64,000 nt of DNA from Antilocapra americana (GCA_007570785.1 ML664662.1:154995-218994); one strand, 5' to 3'; shown: positions 23,361 through 36,795, counted from the first letter of the stretch. A program made the numbers and translations. The notes: generated from the sequence alone by a model not told the origin.

Positions 23361-23447
23361 ACGGGGGTTCTGGAGGGGGAGCATATGTAAACCCATGGTG
23401 ATATCATGTCATTGTATGGCAAAATTAATTAAAAAAAGAAAAAAAAT
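23361..23447 (+). mobile_element. Short bovine L1 3' tail
   Basis: 87 bp: 'ttctggagggggagcatatg', then 'catgtcattgtatggcaaaa', then an A-rich tail. Perfect 12-bp target-site duplication at 23349-23360 and 23448-23459. Same family and extent as the copy at 10134. Confidence 0.9.
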
Positions 23448-23897
23448 AAATCCTTAGACTCCTGTTTTACATAGCAGGAGCTCCCAGTTGAAGGTTTGGC
23501 CCTCACATCTACATCTGGCTTCACCTTCTGTTCTTGTTGGCAAGCCCTTGTGTGAAATGACCACCTCCATTATTTCTATCATATTTCAAAACATCATGGA
23601 ATCCTGGAAACCTACAGTCTCTTTCTGATGCATGACTTTCTGCACCCAGATCTTCTAGTAGCTCAGTTGTAGTTAATGAATTGCCCTAATCCAAGTTAGA
23701 CAAGAGGCAATTTGCTTTGAAAAATAGGAACGTGCAAATACGTTGTTAGAAACATACATTCACTGCAAATACTCTATCATTAAGTGATATGAAACACATT
23801 TAAGTCTGTTTTCCAGTAAAGACATGAACCTTTGAAATTTGTTAGTCCACAGTTCCGAAGTGTCAGATTTAGGTTATGAAGGTGAGTTTGACATTGA

Positions 23898-24077
<180 letters not shown>

Positions 24078-25134
24078 TAATTTTTTTTGGTAAACTGAAT
24101 AGTTACCATAAAAGTCCTTTTTCAGTTGCTGCCCATCTGTGAGAAATGCAAGAAGTCATCCATCATAGATTCATAACTGAAATTAAGTATCTTATATATG
24201 GTACAAATGCAATAGAGCCTAACAAGTCACAGTGGAAAAAATCAATTATGTATGTATATCTTTAGAAGAATCCATTGAGCTTTGCTGTGATTACCTCTCA
24301 TTGCTTCTAAATATTGTTTTCAAACATTGCACCTCAAACATGAGTATAGGAGAGAGAGAATTAAGTTAGACATTATGCAGTGGACTCTATTCACACACAC
24401 ATCTCATACTTAACCTTGCTGGTTTTCATAAACTGAGTGTCTCTCTTTAAAACATAAGGATATAGTCCATCATTAAATATGACAGAATGCACTGACAGAT
24501 ACAAGTCAGAAGCTGACAGTTCACATCTGCCTTCATTTCAGTCATATTGTAAGGAAAATACCTTTCTTAGCACATATTAGTCTACTTGTACATATTAGTC
24601 TTTTTGCAAGAAAAATCTTCCTTTAATAAGAATAAAATTTGCTTTGGGATGCCTAGAACTTTGTGGTGCTCACTGATTAATCAACCATATGATATGAATT
24701 AAACTAATGCAAAATTTCCCAAAATGTATTCTACAGAGCATTGTTCTGGGAGATAGTTGTGGGTGTTGCCATTCAAGAGAGGGGAGTAGATCTAAAATTT
24801 ATTGGTTAAATTTTTTTTACTGACTATATAAGTTTGGGAAATGCTATGTTCTTTATTCCCTTTATATGGATTCACAACAGGCATTAGTATATAGCAGCTC
24901 CAAGATGTCCTATAGCAAAAAACTCGATTAATTCTAATAGCATTTCTCAAACTAATTTGGGCAGAGAATTTTCATTCACAATCCTGCCAAATTGGTAAGG
25001 ACCAGTTAGGGAAAAGCCAAGCTAAGAGTGTCACAGTATGTTTCATTCAACTTCCCACCAAGTGTAGTATCTCACAGTTACTTCTATCCATAGATTTGAT
25101 CAAGTTAATTACCATTTTTTAATAGTTACACATT

Positions 25135-25470
25135 TTAATATAGTATATGTATTAATTTAGGACTGAGTAACTGCTACAGCATGCAATCCTAAAATTTGAG
25201 TGGCTTAACAAAATAGAAGTTTATTTCTTGCTCGCATCACAGTCAACTGCAGTAGATGAGAAGGAGAGAAGCAGGAAGAATCTCTTCCACACAGGCATTC
25301 AGGGATCCAGGCTTCTTCCACTGCATCCTTTACACCCAGCCAGCAGATGAGAGAAAATGGAAAATTTTGCAGAGTCAGGGTTGCAGGTGGGCTGTATCAG
25401 AGTTGTCTATGTTCCATTGGCAAATACTAGTTACATGCTTGAGTAACTGCAAGAGAACTGGGAAATAGGG
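25135..25470 (-). repeat. Ancient interspersed repeat, unnamed
   Basis: 'gagtggcttaacaaaataga', 'agtttatttcttgctcgcat' and 'ttccattggcaaatactag' are phrases of an old mammalian repeat of LTR or DNA-transposon type. Subfamily not recognised. Confidence 0.45.
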
Positions 25471-25498
25471 GGTTTTTGGTGTTTTTTTCCTTTTTTTT

Positions 25499-25598
25499 TT
25501 GAACTTTTTATTTTGCATTGGGCTACCGCCAATTAACAATGTTGTGATAGTTTCAAGTGAACAGCTAAGGGGCTCACTCAGCCATACAAAGGAAATAG
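25499..25598 (-). mobile_element. L1 3' end fragment
   Basis: T-run, 'gaactttttattttgcattg', 'attaacaatgttgtgatagt' and 'ttcaagtgaacagctaag': minus-strand artiodactyl L1 tail. Confidence 0.75.
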
Positions 25599-25599
25599 T

Positions 25600-26030
25600 T
25601 TTTAAATGTGCTAAGTGAAATAAGCCAGACAGAGAAAGACAAATACTGCATAGTATCAATATTTTTAAAAAGTTGAACTCATAGAAGCCAAGTGGGATGG
25701 TGGTTGCCCAGGCTGGGAGATGGGGAAAATGGGGAGAAGTTGGTAAAAGGGTACAGACTTTTGGTTATAAGATAAATAAGGTCAGAGGATTTAATATATA
25801 GAATGATGACTATAGTTGATACTGCTGTATTTTATAATTGAAATTTGCTAAGAGAATAGAACGTAAGTATTCTCATCCCCAAGAAATGAGAAATATTTGA
25901 AGTGATGGATGTTTTAATTAACTTGATTTTTAGAACCCTTTCACAATGTTTAATTTATCAAATCATCATGTAGTACACTTTAAATATATTACAATTTTAT
26001 TTGTCAATTATACTTCAGTAAAGCTAAAAA
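25600..26030 (+). repeat. Old L1 3' region
   Basis: 'aagtgaaataagccagacag', 'gatggtggttgcccaggctg' and the tail 'caattatacttcagtaaagc' follow the old L1 3' order. It lies head-to-tail against an L1 piece of opposite orientation. Confidence 0.85.
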
Positions 26031-26342
26031 AATGTACTCAGGAAGATAAGGAAATGGGTTTTCTCCTTAGTATAATTTATCTTAAGTAATTTGAGAACAT
26101 TTCAGATTAAATTTATTTCAAATAACTTGTTATTTTCTTTGGACACCGAAAAGCCCTTGAAATGCATTCTATTTTGTGGATAGCTCCTAGCATTCCATTT
26201 TCTCCTTCTTTGTGTTGTCATTATTGTTTTTGTTAATGTGTTATTTGAATTAGTTTGACCTCTTTTCTTTGGCTATTTAAATATCTATTCTTTATCATTG
26301 TTTCATATGATGCAGAAAGTTTTGTTCTTTTTGGTTGGGTGG

Positions 26343-26455
26343 TTTTTTTTTTTTTTTTGGCGAAGGCATACAGGAATTTCCCAACCAGGGATCGAACCCA
26401 CACCCCCTATAGTGGAAGTGCAGAGTTTTAACCACTGGCCCACCAGGGAAGTCCC
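26343..26455 (-). mobile_element. CHR-type SINE
   Basis: Begins with a run of 16 T (its A-tail), then 'accagggatcgaacccacac' and 'ccaccagggaagtccc', the complement of the CHR head. Confidence 0.9.
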
Positions 26456-28124
26456 AGATTCAGAAAGTTGTGAATTTTCCATAGAAGTCATAGCTTTTAC
26501 TAAAACTAGTAAGTAGGATGTTTGAAAGAAGCTACAGCAGAGCATGGAGATTTGGTTTATTTCAGTGCTAGTCAGTGCTAAGTTTACTGGCCTTCTTTAG
26601 ATCAAAGACTTTTTGTCATTTAAAGGCTAAGAGAAGCCCAAATTAGTTTTCAGAGTTGTATTCTTCTTACTTAATGTAACTGAGCATACCAAGCTTGAGA
26701 CTGCAGAGGAAATACAAGAACATTGCTAGCTTCTACAAAGAGGGGCACATAATCAAACACAGACTGGACTTAGGAACTGAGCCAGGCCACCATTACCATC
26801 CAGTGCTAAACTTCTCAGACCTCACTGCAAATATTTATTTTGAACAACTGCTGCATTCTTGGGTAGACGTTGTCACCACTTCAGGAGAGATTCATAGATC
26901 TCAGTGAGGAAAACTGTGTTTAAAATTCCTTTGGATTTTTATTAATTATAAACTTAGAGAAGTGTCTGTATCAGTATCTGCCCCATCAGTGCATCTCTAT
27001 TTGAAAAGGAGCTGGTGGCCTGAAAATGAGCTGTGCTCCCCCAAAGACATCACATTTTAAGAATTTTGCAGACAAAGCACTACATGTGAAGCCCAGAACT
27101 CTCCTGAGATGACTGACTATAAGGTCAGCTCTGGGCAGTATTGGGATGCATTTGATCCAAACTGAGCCATCCTTCAACAAAAGCTCGATCATCCTGAATG
27201 AGATAATGCCCCCATGATCTACAGCCCTTAAATATGGCTCATTAAGCTCTTGTTTCAGAGTTAACGGGCGACAATTCAATCATGAGATCCATGAAGTGTT
27301 CAAACGGCTGCCATTTTGAGAAGTCTAGCCATTGAAAAATGTTTGTGAACTTCAGTACTTATGGTCTGCATAACAAAAAAGGATCGTTGTACAGAGCAAC
27401 ACTTGAGAAGCTTTTCAACTTTAACCGTTCACTCTCCTTCCTTCTAGCCTTCTTGGAATCAGATGGTTTTGCTTTGCAGAACCTCTGTTGGTTCCTTTTC
27501 AAGAATTCCAAGCAGTGACACCTAGTGGCCTTGTTTTGTGGACCATGTCTTGATTGCTATTTGAATCTCACTGTCATTTCGTGAAATATTTTTATTATAT
27601 TTAAATAATTTCTATTAATTCAATAATACTCACAATCGCTAAATCTGCAGCCATAATTTTTCAGCTGACCAAATGAAACAAGGTTAAGTTCCTGCAGAAG
27701 ATAAAAGATTGTGTAGCACTCTATTTTTTCTAGCTATGCTTTTAAAGTAGTAACAAGCTCAGAATTTGAAGAAAGATTCTTAGAATTAGTTTGAAGGAAA
27801 CAAAACATCTGTCATATGGAAAGAATTTACATTAAAGCAAAAAGAGAAACACTGTGGGTTCCACTGAGGGAGGAAATGCTTTCTGATTTGAATTCTAGTA
27901 TAATCTGTAGTTAGAAATAGATACAGAATGTCTAAATATTTGCTCTTCAACTAGTTCATCCTGGCACACATATGCTGATTCTCATTTTGTAGAAAGAGGT
28001 AAAGAGGAGGAACTGTGCCTGGTCCGGCTTGTTCCACTATTTCTCCTTTCAAAAATTTAAAGCGCTGGCACAGTGATGCTCTGTATATGAAATACATAGA
28101 TCAGTATTAGTAAAATACACTTTG

Positions 28125-28740
28125 GCGTGTGTTTGCTAAAGACGCCACGAATGGGGTAGCTTAAGATAACCGATTGGGCTTTCCTTGTGGCTCAGCTGGT
28201 AAAGAATCCGCCTGCCATGCGGGAGACCTGGGTTCAATCCCTGGGTTGGAAAGATCCCCTGGAGAAGGGAAAGGCTACCCACTCCAGTATTCTGGCCTAG
28301 AAAATTCCATGAACTGTATAGTCCATGGGGTCACAAAGAGTTGGACACGACTGAGCGACTTTCACTAAAATAACAGATTATTCTTACACTTCTGGAGGCT
28401 AGAACTCTTAAGTCAGGTACCAGCAGAACCATGCTCCCTCCAAGGCTCCGGGAAGAATCCTCCCTTGCTCTAGTAGTTGCCTGCAATCCTTGGTGGTTTG
28501 TGGCTTGTAGTTGCAGTACTTCAATCTCTGCTGCCATCTTCACAGGGCGTTCCTTCTATGTGTGTGATTCTGTGTCTTTACAAGGCCTTCTTATAAGGAT
28601 ACTAGTCACTGGCTTTAGGGCCCACTCTAGTCCAATATGACCTCATCCTAATTAATGACTATCTGAAAAGACCTGACTTCCAAATAAGGTCACATTCTGA
28701 GATTCCAGGTAGCCATGAATTTGAGGGGAGAATCTCCAGC
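28125..28740 (-). repeat. MaLR-type (MLT1/MST-like) LTR, split by a SINE
   Basis: Right part reads 'acacttctggaggctagaac', 'ttataaggatactagtcact', 'ccaaataaggtcacattctg', typical of a MaLR LTR in reverse. The left edge 'gaatggggtagcttaag' is cut from it by a Bov-tA. Non-coding relic; the small frames at 28331-28640 are shadows. Confidence 0.7.
28176..28369 (+). mobile_element. Bov-tA SINE inside the MaLR LTR
   Basis: Complete head and body ending 'gagcgactttcacta'. 10-bp target-site duplication with one mismatch at 28166-28175 and 28370-28379. Confidence 0.92.
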
Positions 28741-30244
28741 CCAGCCAAGGAAGACAAATTAATTCCTGAATTGACTTTTCACATATGAGTGCAGACTAAA
28801 AAAATCAAATATAAAATAATGAAGTGTTACCCTGTTGTTCATTAGTTAGGCTTTCTTTCTTGGGAATTGATGTTAAAGTGTAATTATCTCTTTTACTAAT
28901 ATTTTGAATCAGTTTTAGAACTTGTATGTGATACACTGGATGGTAAGATGATGGATGTGTTTTCAGTAGGCTGAAAAATCAAGAGTTTTTTCCCAATATA
29001 AAGTATTTTGTAAATGTTATTTGGTGGTAATTCTCAGTCTTATTAAGTTCTTGTAGAAATTTTCCTAGTACAGAGTTAATGTTTATTTTGTAAGTCAACA
29101 ATGTTACAAAACATTGTTGAATTACACATTTATTCCTCTCTGCCAAACTTTGACAACTAAGTTTTAAACATTCACCCACCATCCGTCATACCCCTGAGCA
29201 GCTGTTAGCATTTGTTACAGACCTGTTTCCATGGCAAATGTGATGCCCCACTTAATTAAGATTATTTTCTTGAGAAGTTCTTTAAAAAAAATCAGTGATT
29301 AGTTTAATAATGCAAAGACTAACCACAACAGCAATTTAGCAGTTTTATATTATAAGCAATTTTTATAATAAAATAATATTTTAAAATATTGTGCTAGAAA
29401 TGAGTTGATGTATTTGATCCTCCATATTTTATATTATTGACATCTTTATTATGATTTTTTTTTTGCTTCTTAGGGAGAGTTAGAGAGTTTTTCTATCTGA
29501 CCTGGAGTTAACACTGGAAAACTACAACTCTTGATTTACTGTTTTCCTTTTTTAAAGATGTTAAATTGGTAGTCATATTTGGAAATAGCTTATTTTTAGA
29601 ACTCAGAAGTTTCCTAATAGGGAAAAACATGGAACTTCTGCAATAATTTGATGTTTTTGAGCAATCTGGGGTCTGAGGAGTAAGTTGATACAGTGTTGAG
29701 TTTGGATGTTTAAATAGGTTACCAGTCAGGAAATACCGAAGCTAAGTTTCCCATGGATCTGTAGTCTGGTCGATTTGCACTTACATGTCTGCAAAAACAA
29801 GGCCTAGCTGAGGACCTTTAGAGGTTGAGCTACCAGTACCCTCTCAGGGTCCCGTGTAGTCTTAAAGAGTAAACTTCAGCAAGGATGAAACCATCTGGGT
29901 GGTGTGTCATGGCGGTGGCCTCGTGCCCCCTGCCTCCTGGGGCTGGAGATTGATGTACCCCGGAGCTTGCTTTAGACGTGGGGAGTCTCATTCCTCTGTT
30001 TTTAACTGGATGGGCAAAAACTCAAATGTCTGTTTCCATCAGTGTATCAAAATATTGTCATCAATAGGAAAGTATCATATGAAACATCATTCCTGAGATA
30101 AAGAGAACTAGAAATATCATCTGACCTAAATATTCTCAAATTAGTTTTTCTTCATTCTTAATGTAAACATCAATAAACTTAAAGAGGGGGGGGGAAGCTA
30201 CTAGGAATATGGTCATTTGTTAAGCAGTAATAGAAAACTAATAT

Positions 30245-30600
30245 AACCAGAAACAAAGCAAGGATTTTCCACTATTACCACTTCTATTTAATATTTTTAT
30301 GGTGGTTCTGGCCAGTGCAGTAAAGCAAGAAAAAGAAATTCAAGGCATGCAGCCTGGAAAAGAAGTAAAACCATATTCTTGTATATAGAAAATCCTAAGG
30401 AAACTACAAAAGATCTACTAAAACTGATAGGCTAGGTTAGCAAAACTTCATGATACAAGATCAACATACAAAAGTTAACTATACTTTTATATAAAAGCAA
30501 TGAATAAAATGAAGATAAAATTTTAAAAATACAATACTATTGTAAAGGATTAAATAATTTAATAAAAGAGATACAAGACTTATACACCAAAAACTATAAC
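30245..30600 (+). repeat. L1 ORF2 fragment, decayed
   Basis: 'ggtggttctggccagtgcag', 'aaagaaattcaaggcatgca' and 'caagatcaacatacaaaag' are the well-known L1 ORF2 region on the plus strand. Stops and frameshifts; not coding. Confidence 0.8.
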
Positions 30601-30629
30601 CATTGGTGAAAGAAAGTAAGGGAGATGTA

Positions 30630-30900
30630 AACAAACCATTTCCCCCTCTCCTTAACCCCTGGCAGCCACCATTCCACTTTCTGTCTCAAGAATTTGACTA
30701 CTGTAGGTTCCTCAGAGAAGTGGAATCATACCTTATTTGTTCTTTTGTGACTAGCTTATTTCACCAAACATAATGTCCCCAGAGTTCATCCACATTGTAG
30801 TATGTATCAGAATCTCCTTCCTTTTAAAGACTGAAAAATATTCCATCTTGTGTGTATACCACATTTTGTTTATCCATTCATCCAGTATCAATATTTTGTG
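30630..30900 (-). repeat. L1 3' fragment
   Basis: 'ggcagccaccattccacttt', 'ctgtaggttcctcagagaag', 'ttatccattcatccagtat' read as minus-strand old L1. It directly follows an L1 fragment of the opposite strand. Confidence 0.8.
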
Positions 30901-32391
30901 GTAGATAATTATATATTTGGAAAAGCCAAATCCTCCAGGTAAAAGTGGCCAGTAGTGGGGAATTCAGCCTTCATTTCATCCCCAGACAATTGCTCTCTCT
31001 CTGGTCTCCAGGTTAGCTCCTATGATATACATCTCTGTGAAAGGAATGTGTGATTTTCACTGAAACTGTAATTAACTACAGCAGTCCCTCTCATTCCCTT
31101 ATTTGTCCAAGTGAATGACTTCCTAAAAGAGTGATTGGAATTTACTCTAAAATACCAAGAGTCAGCTTGTCCCCAGCACCAGTGTTTCCCACTGAGTGTT
31201 CTTCTATTTTTGTAGCACTATAGTCCACTTTACAAGAAGGCAGAGGAATGTTCAAAAAGCCTTCCAAGTGCAACAGGCTCTGATTCTTCTTCATGTTGCT
31301 CCCAAGGGAAGGGTTGGGGCAGGGGGGGTTCCCCCAGAAAAGAATGTGGTATGCTCAGTTGAAGAATGTTCAATGTGGTTGGCTTACAGCCTTCACATCC
31401 AAGAACATGGTTGCTTTCTTCTCTTTGTGTTCCTTCAAACATTATCTCATAAAACCACTTCTGCCAGACTGTCTTTTTTGTTCTCTTTTAACTTCCCACA
31501 ACAGAAATTCATTTTTGCTACAGCTACTTGTACTAATGCTTGGTGTTTCCTTATGCAGAATAATTCATATCCTAAGTCAAAACTTATTGAACTGCCTCAG
31601 TAATGAAATATTGTATGACATACCTAATGTGAATATTTTCTTTCAAAGCAGCAAATTAATAATAGGATATTCAGTTATCCTAAATATTATTTAACACTAG
31701 TATAGATGTTTCAGAAGAACACCTTAGGAAATGAGGTTTTAGCACTTTTTAAAAATTTTTAGTAGGTTTTTTATGGAAAAGAAATGTATATCATAGTGAA
31801 ATTTCTCACATTTGGGAAAAATCTTGGATCTAGTATTCAAAAGTGCCCTATTTCATAAGATTTAATTAAAAGTAAAATAAAGCCTGCCTGTATCATCTAA
31901 CTGGTTGTTTTTCCTCATGCTTTCTTTTGCTTGCTCAAGAATAGGCATTATGATTTGTTTCTCACAAGGCTTCATTTTAGAATTATTGGCCAACTGAAAA
32001 AGACCAAGTGAGGTCAGTCAAGCTAGGTCATCTGAGGTCAGTGTTTGAGTTTCTCAGAGTGAGCAGCCAACTGAACAGAAATCCACCACACTGGCCTATG
32101 TTGTTAAGACATCAACAGTCTTTTTAGATTGAACTAGGAGGTTAAGCAAGTCTGAATTTCTTGGATCAAAGATAAATCCCTAAATTCTAATAGGATTGAA
32201 ACACAAGCAGCTCCGTACACAGACAAGGAAAACCTAAACCAAACAGGAGCCTCCTTGGGAGGATTTTGTTGTCAAGATCCAGTGTATTTTGCAACCCTTT
32301 TAGGAAATCTTAAAATGGTCCAGATATATTGATTTTTAATTTCCTGTTTGCCATCAGATGAAAACTTTCATAATGGATTTAGGTAGAGCAG

Positions 32392-32417
32392 TATATCACT
32401 AGGCCACTAGTGATATA
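32392..32417. repeat. Inverted repeat, 11-bp arms, 4-nt loop
   Basis: Arms TATATCACTAG (32392-32402) and CTAGTGATATA (32407-32417) are perfectly complementary around GCCA. A second, similar unit 'cagtatgtcactggaccac' follows at 32419, so the block is also a rough tandem repeat. Confidence 0.85.
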
Positions 32418-33257
32418 GCAGTATGTCACTGGACCACTAGGCCAGTCCTAAGACTCAAAAGGGTATACACCCCCACCATGATTTTCTAAAACTTGATCTA
32501 AGGGCTTCCAGCAACATTCTTATTGGCCACTAAGTAAACTCCATTGGGTATCCATTTCTAGCTTGAATTATCCAGTATTAAACTGGGCTGTAATATTGGT
32601 AGCAGCCCTCAATCTTTCTCTAGGAAAAATCTAAATTCCGAGGTGCGACTCTTACTACTTTATTACCATCACTAGGTTTGTGGATTTGATACACGTTTTT
32701 TTCAAGTGAGAAACAAATTTAGTTTAAGATTTACAAAATTTAGCTATTTGCATGTTTTCTGAACTTTTAGAGGGAAAGTTAATATGTAGTACAAATTGTG
32801 AAGGATTATGTACAGATAATGAAAGTATGCTTATCAAATGAATGGAATATATTATCTCCATTTCAGATGGAGAGTCATCAACATGACTAATCTTTGAGTG
32901 CTTTCTTCAGTTATTTTAATTCAATTGATTTTTAGAAATTTTACAAAACATAAACTGTAAAATTTAAACTGTATGCTGATAGAATAGGCATTATTCTATC
33001 CTGTGAGAGCAAAATGCCTTCAGTGATTTAATTTCCTTTTCTAAATCATAATATCCCAATGATGCATAATCGTCTTTAGATTTGTAAGATAGGCTATATA
33101 AGTTCTTCCCAAAGTTTAATTGTAGCTCCTAAAATATTTGAAAATGCCATTTTAAATTTTGTAGTGTTTATTTCACACTTAACATTTCCCATCACACAAT
33201 CTTTATACCACTGTTAAATATACTGCTGTTTTCCAAGTTTCAACTATGTCATTGTTT

Positions 33258-34480
33258 TAAACTGAAGTATAGTTGCCATATAATATTATATGTTACAGGT
33301 GTATAATTAGTGGGGCTTCCTTGGTGGCTCTGAAGGTAAAGAATCTGCCTGCAGTGCAGAAGACCTGGGTTAGGAAGATCCCCTGGAGGAGGGCACGGCA
33401 ACCCACTCCAATATTCCTGCCTGGAGAATCTCTGTGGACAGAGGAGCCTGGAGGGCTATAGTCCATAGGGTCACAAATTGTCAGACATGACTGAGCGACT
33501 AAGCATAGCACAGCAGAGTACAATTAGTGATTCACAATTTTTAAAGATTAGTTCATAGTTATTATAAAATGCTGGCTATATTCCCATGTTGTACAGTATA
33601 TCCTTGTAGCTTATTTTATACCTAATAGTTTGTCCCTCTTAATTTCCTCCTTACTGGTTTGTTCTCTATGTGTTTCTGTCTTTTTTGTTATATTCACTAG
33701 TTTGTTTTATTTTTAGATTCCACCTAGAAGTGATATCATACAGTATTGGTCTTTCTCTGTCAGATTTATTTCACTTAGCATAATGCCTGCTGCAAATGAC
33801 AAGGTTTCACTCTTTTTATGACTGTGTGGTAATCCATTGTATGTGTGCATGCACATGTGCCACATCTTCTTTATCCATTCATCTATTGATGGACACTTGG
33901 GTTGCTTCCATAGCTTGGCAATTGTAGATAATGCTGCTATGAACATTAGGGTGTATGTATCTTTTCCAATTAGTCTTGTTTTTTTTTTAGGAAACATACC
34001 TAGGAATAGAATTGCTGGATCATATGGTAGTTGTATTTTTAGTTTTTTGAGGAACCTCCGTACTATTTTCCACAGTGGCTATACCAATTTACATTCCTAC
34101 CAACAGCGTACTAGGGTTCCCTTTTCTCCACATCCTCACCAACATTTGTTATTTATGTTCTTTTTAATGATAGCCATTCTAACAGGTGTGAGGTGATATT
34201 TCACTGAGGTTTTCATTCACGATTCCCTGATGATTAGCAATGCTGAGTGTCTTTTCATGTGCCTGTTGGTCATCTGCATTTCCTCTTTGGAAAATTGCCT
34301 ATTCAGTTCTTCTGCCCATTTTTTAATCACATTGTAGTTACTTCTTTTTTCTTTTTTTTAATGTTGTATATGTGTTATTTATAAATGTTGGATATTAGCC
34401 CCTTATCAGTCATATTATTTGCAAGTATTTTATCCAAATTCAGTAGGTTATCTTTTCATTTTGTGACTGTGTCATGTTTA
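33258..34480 (-). mobile_element. L1 3' half (ORF2 end and 3' UTR), minus strand
   Basis: 'tttatccattcatctattga', 'gacacttgggttgcttccat', 'gctggatcatatggtagttg' and 'ttagccccttatcagtcata' are L1 ORF2 end in reverse. Decayed by stops. A Bov-tA at 33313-33519 splits it near its 3' end. Confidence 0.9.
33313..33519 (+). mobile_element. Bov-tA SINE inside an L1
   Basis: Head GGCTTCCTTGGTGGCTCTGA through 'gactgagcgactaagcatag'. 10-bp target-site duplication with one mismatch at 33303-33312 and 33520-33529. Confidence 0.9.
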
Positions 34481-35949
34481 GTGACACTAAAGATCTTTGA
34501 GAGGACATTTTTATATTTTTAACCTAAAGACAGTGAGTTAGTTGATACATAAACTTGAGCAGGAAAAGTAGTTCTTTAGAGCTCAGATGTTCTCTGATTT
34601 CTAGCTTCAGAAGATCACCTCCAGCACAGTAGTTGAAGATCAGTTCCTTATATCTTAGTATTAAATCACCTTTCCCTAACATTTTTCCAGTTCTCAAACG
34701 TATTTTTTAAAATACTGTTGGATATCAATGGTTGATCTGCTGGGTTCATTGAAAAGATGTAACATTGGAACTTTGTTCCTAATCACCTAGCTTCTTCACA
34801 GCAACTATAAAGAAATTCTTAATATGATGGTCTGTTTCCAGAGCAAGTCATTTCAATTCCCATTATTGTTGTGTAATATAAACTTGTGAACACTGTTATT
34901 ATCTTTTTACTAGGATTACAGACACATTTCATTGCATACTTTGCAGCTAAATATTTGACTCTTGAAAACTTCAATTCTTTTCCAGCAGAGACTCTCTTTG
35001 ATATCTTTGATTCAGGTGGTAAGATGGTGGTAGCTTAATGAACTTTTGTGTTCCAGCAACTCTACAAACCCATTCATTATTTGGCTCACATACATAGCCT
35101 AGTTGCAAAAGTCAGGATCTTTCTCATCTAAAGTATATTGTGGTCCTTAAGGTTTGCTTTTCTCTCTGCTAGGAAGTTAGTGGGACATCTAACCTGGTGA
35201 TAGTAATTTTATAGGTTCTCCACCAACCATTCTATTTTAAATGTTGATACTGCTAAGTGCTGTGTATAAACTATGAATAAAACAGAAGCTTCTATTTGAT
35301 GAAAGAAATCAGAAGACAGTGAGGTACCATGGAGTAGGGTTAAAAAACAAAAAAGAAACTTGATTTAGTGTTTCGCATGTAAATTTTTTAAAATGACATT
35401 AACTTATTTCACCGTCATTATGTTCGAAAGTACAATCTCAGCAGAGTTCAATTTAGTATGACCATCAGCTTTATTCTGCTTTTATACAAAAACAAGCAAT
35501 CTCAAATATAGAATGTGGCCTCTTAACGGAACTGTGCTTTTATACTCCTTAAGACAGACAGATGAAGTATGTCCATGCAGCCATGTGGGGTCGTATATGA
35601 CCCAGCGCCAGACACTGGCAGTGAGCAGGCTTGTCTGGGAGTGACACAGTGTGAAACAGTCTGTTCCCCTTGCAGCTGTTCACATTTCCTCATTTTGCCT
35701 TGGGCTGTGTGTGTGCGTGTGTGCATTTTAATAAAAAGTGCTGAACTTGCGTAACTATAATTGCGTTAGAAAGAGAAAAACCCTAAAACATTCATTTTTG
35801 TTTTCTCTCTAGGAATTATTTATTAACATTCTTCCCTCCCTCTGCCTCACCCTCTACACCTCAGCTTTACAAACACACCTGAAGTCTTCAGATGTCAAGG
35901 AAGCAAACAACCAACAGAAATTTATTTTGTCATTTCAGTTCACCTTCAA

Positions 35950-36170
35950 TTTGAGCTTCTAGAGCACATGTTGGCAACTACAGCTGTCAGGCCAAATCCA
36001 GCCAGCCACCTGTTTTTGTAAATAAAGTTTTATGGGAACCCAGCCATGCCCATTCATTTATGGACTGTTAATGGCTGCCTTCACACACACAGCAGGGTTG
36101 AGTGGTTGTGACAGAGTCCATATGGCCCACAAAACCTGAAATGCTCATCATTTGGCTAGGCAAGGATGAG
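35950..36170 (+). repeat. hAT-type DNA transposon fossil
   Basis: 'caggccaaatccagccagcc', 'tgtaaataaagttttatggg', 'aacccagccatgcccattca' and 'cacaaaacctgaaatgctc' give nearly the full small hAT element; its 3' half recurs at 8095-8222. Confidence 0.75.
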
Positions 36171-36795
36171 GATTCTAAATGTTCTTTAATAGGGCAAGGC
36201 TTGCAGTTGATTGCCTAATATGTTTCAAATCACATTTAGTTACTTTTTTCCCCCTATATCCTATAAATGGCATTTTCTACAGTTCTTTCCCTAAATATTT
36301 ACTGAAGGTGTCTCCCTGGCATGAAACTGTGTTACTGAATTCTAATACAAGCCACGGTGCTGTAGTATGAGAGAAAGAACAGCACGTATCATCAGGAGGC
36401 CAGTCTCTTCCCTGCTACTCTGGCTCCCGGATGCTATGTGTTCACTTCATGTCACCAGATGTCAGCTCTCACTTTTTTAAAATGGAGGAGTTGAATCATG
36501 TCAATATCTAAGATCTCTTTTACCTTGAAAATGTTTGAAGTCAGGCCTGAAACATAGCAAAAAAAATTAAAAGAATTAAATTTGGTCAAAATTTATTTCT
36601 TAATTTTGAGGGAAGGCTTTTAACTGTGCACTCAGAAAGATGATCCATGATATCTGGTTCGTAAAGAAAGAAACTAAGTATTCCTGCTGTTTCTTTTTTT
36701 TAAATATCCATTTATAGTTCCTATACACCAGTTAAATACTCTTTTTTTTAAGAAACATTTATTAAACATCTACTATGTACTCAGTCTCCTAGTAG

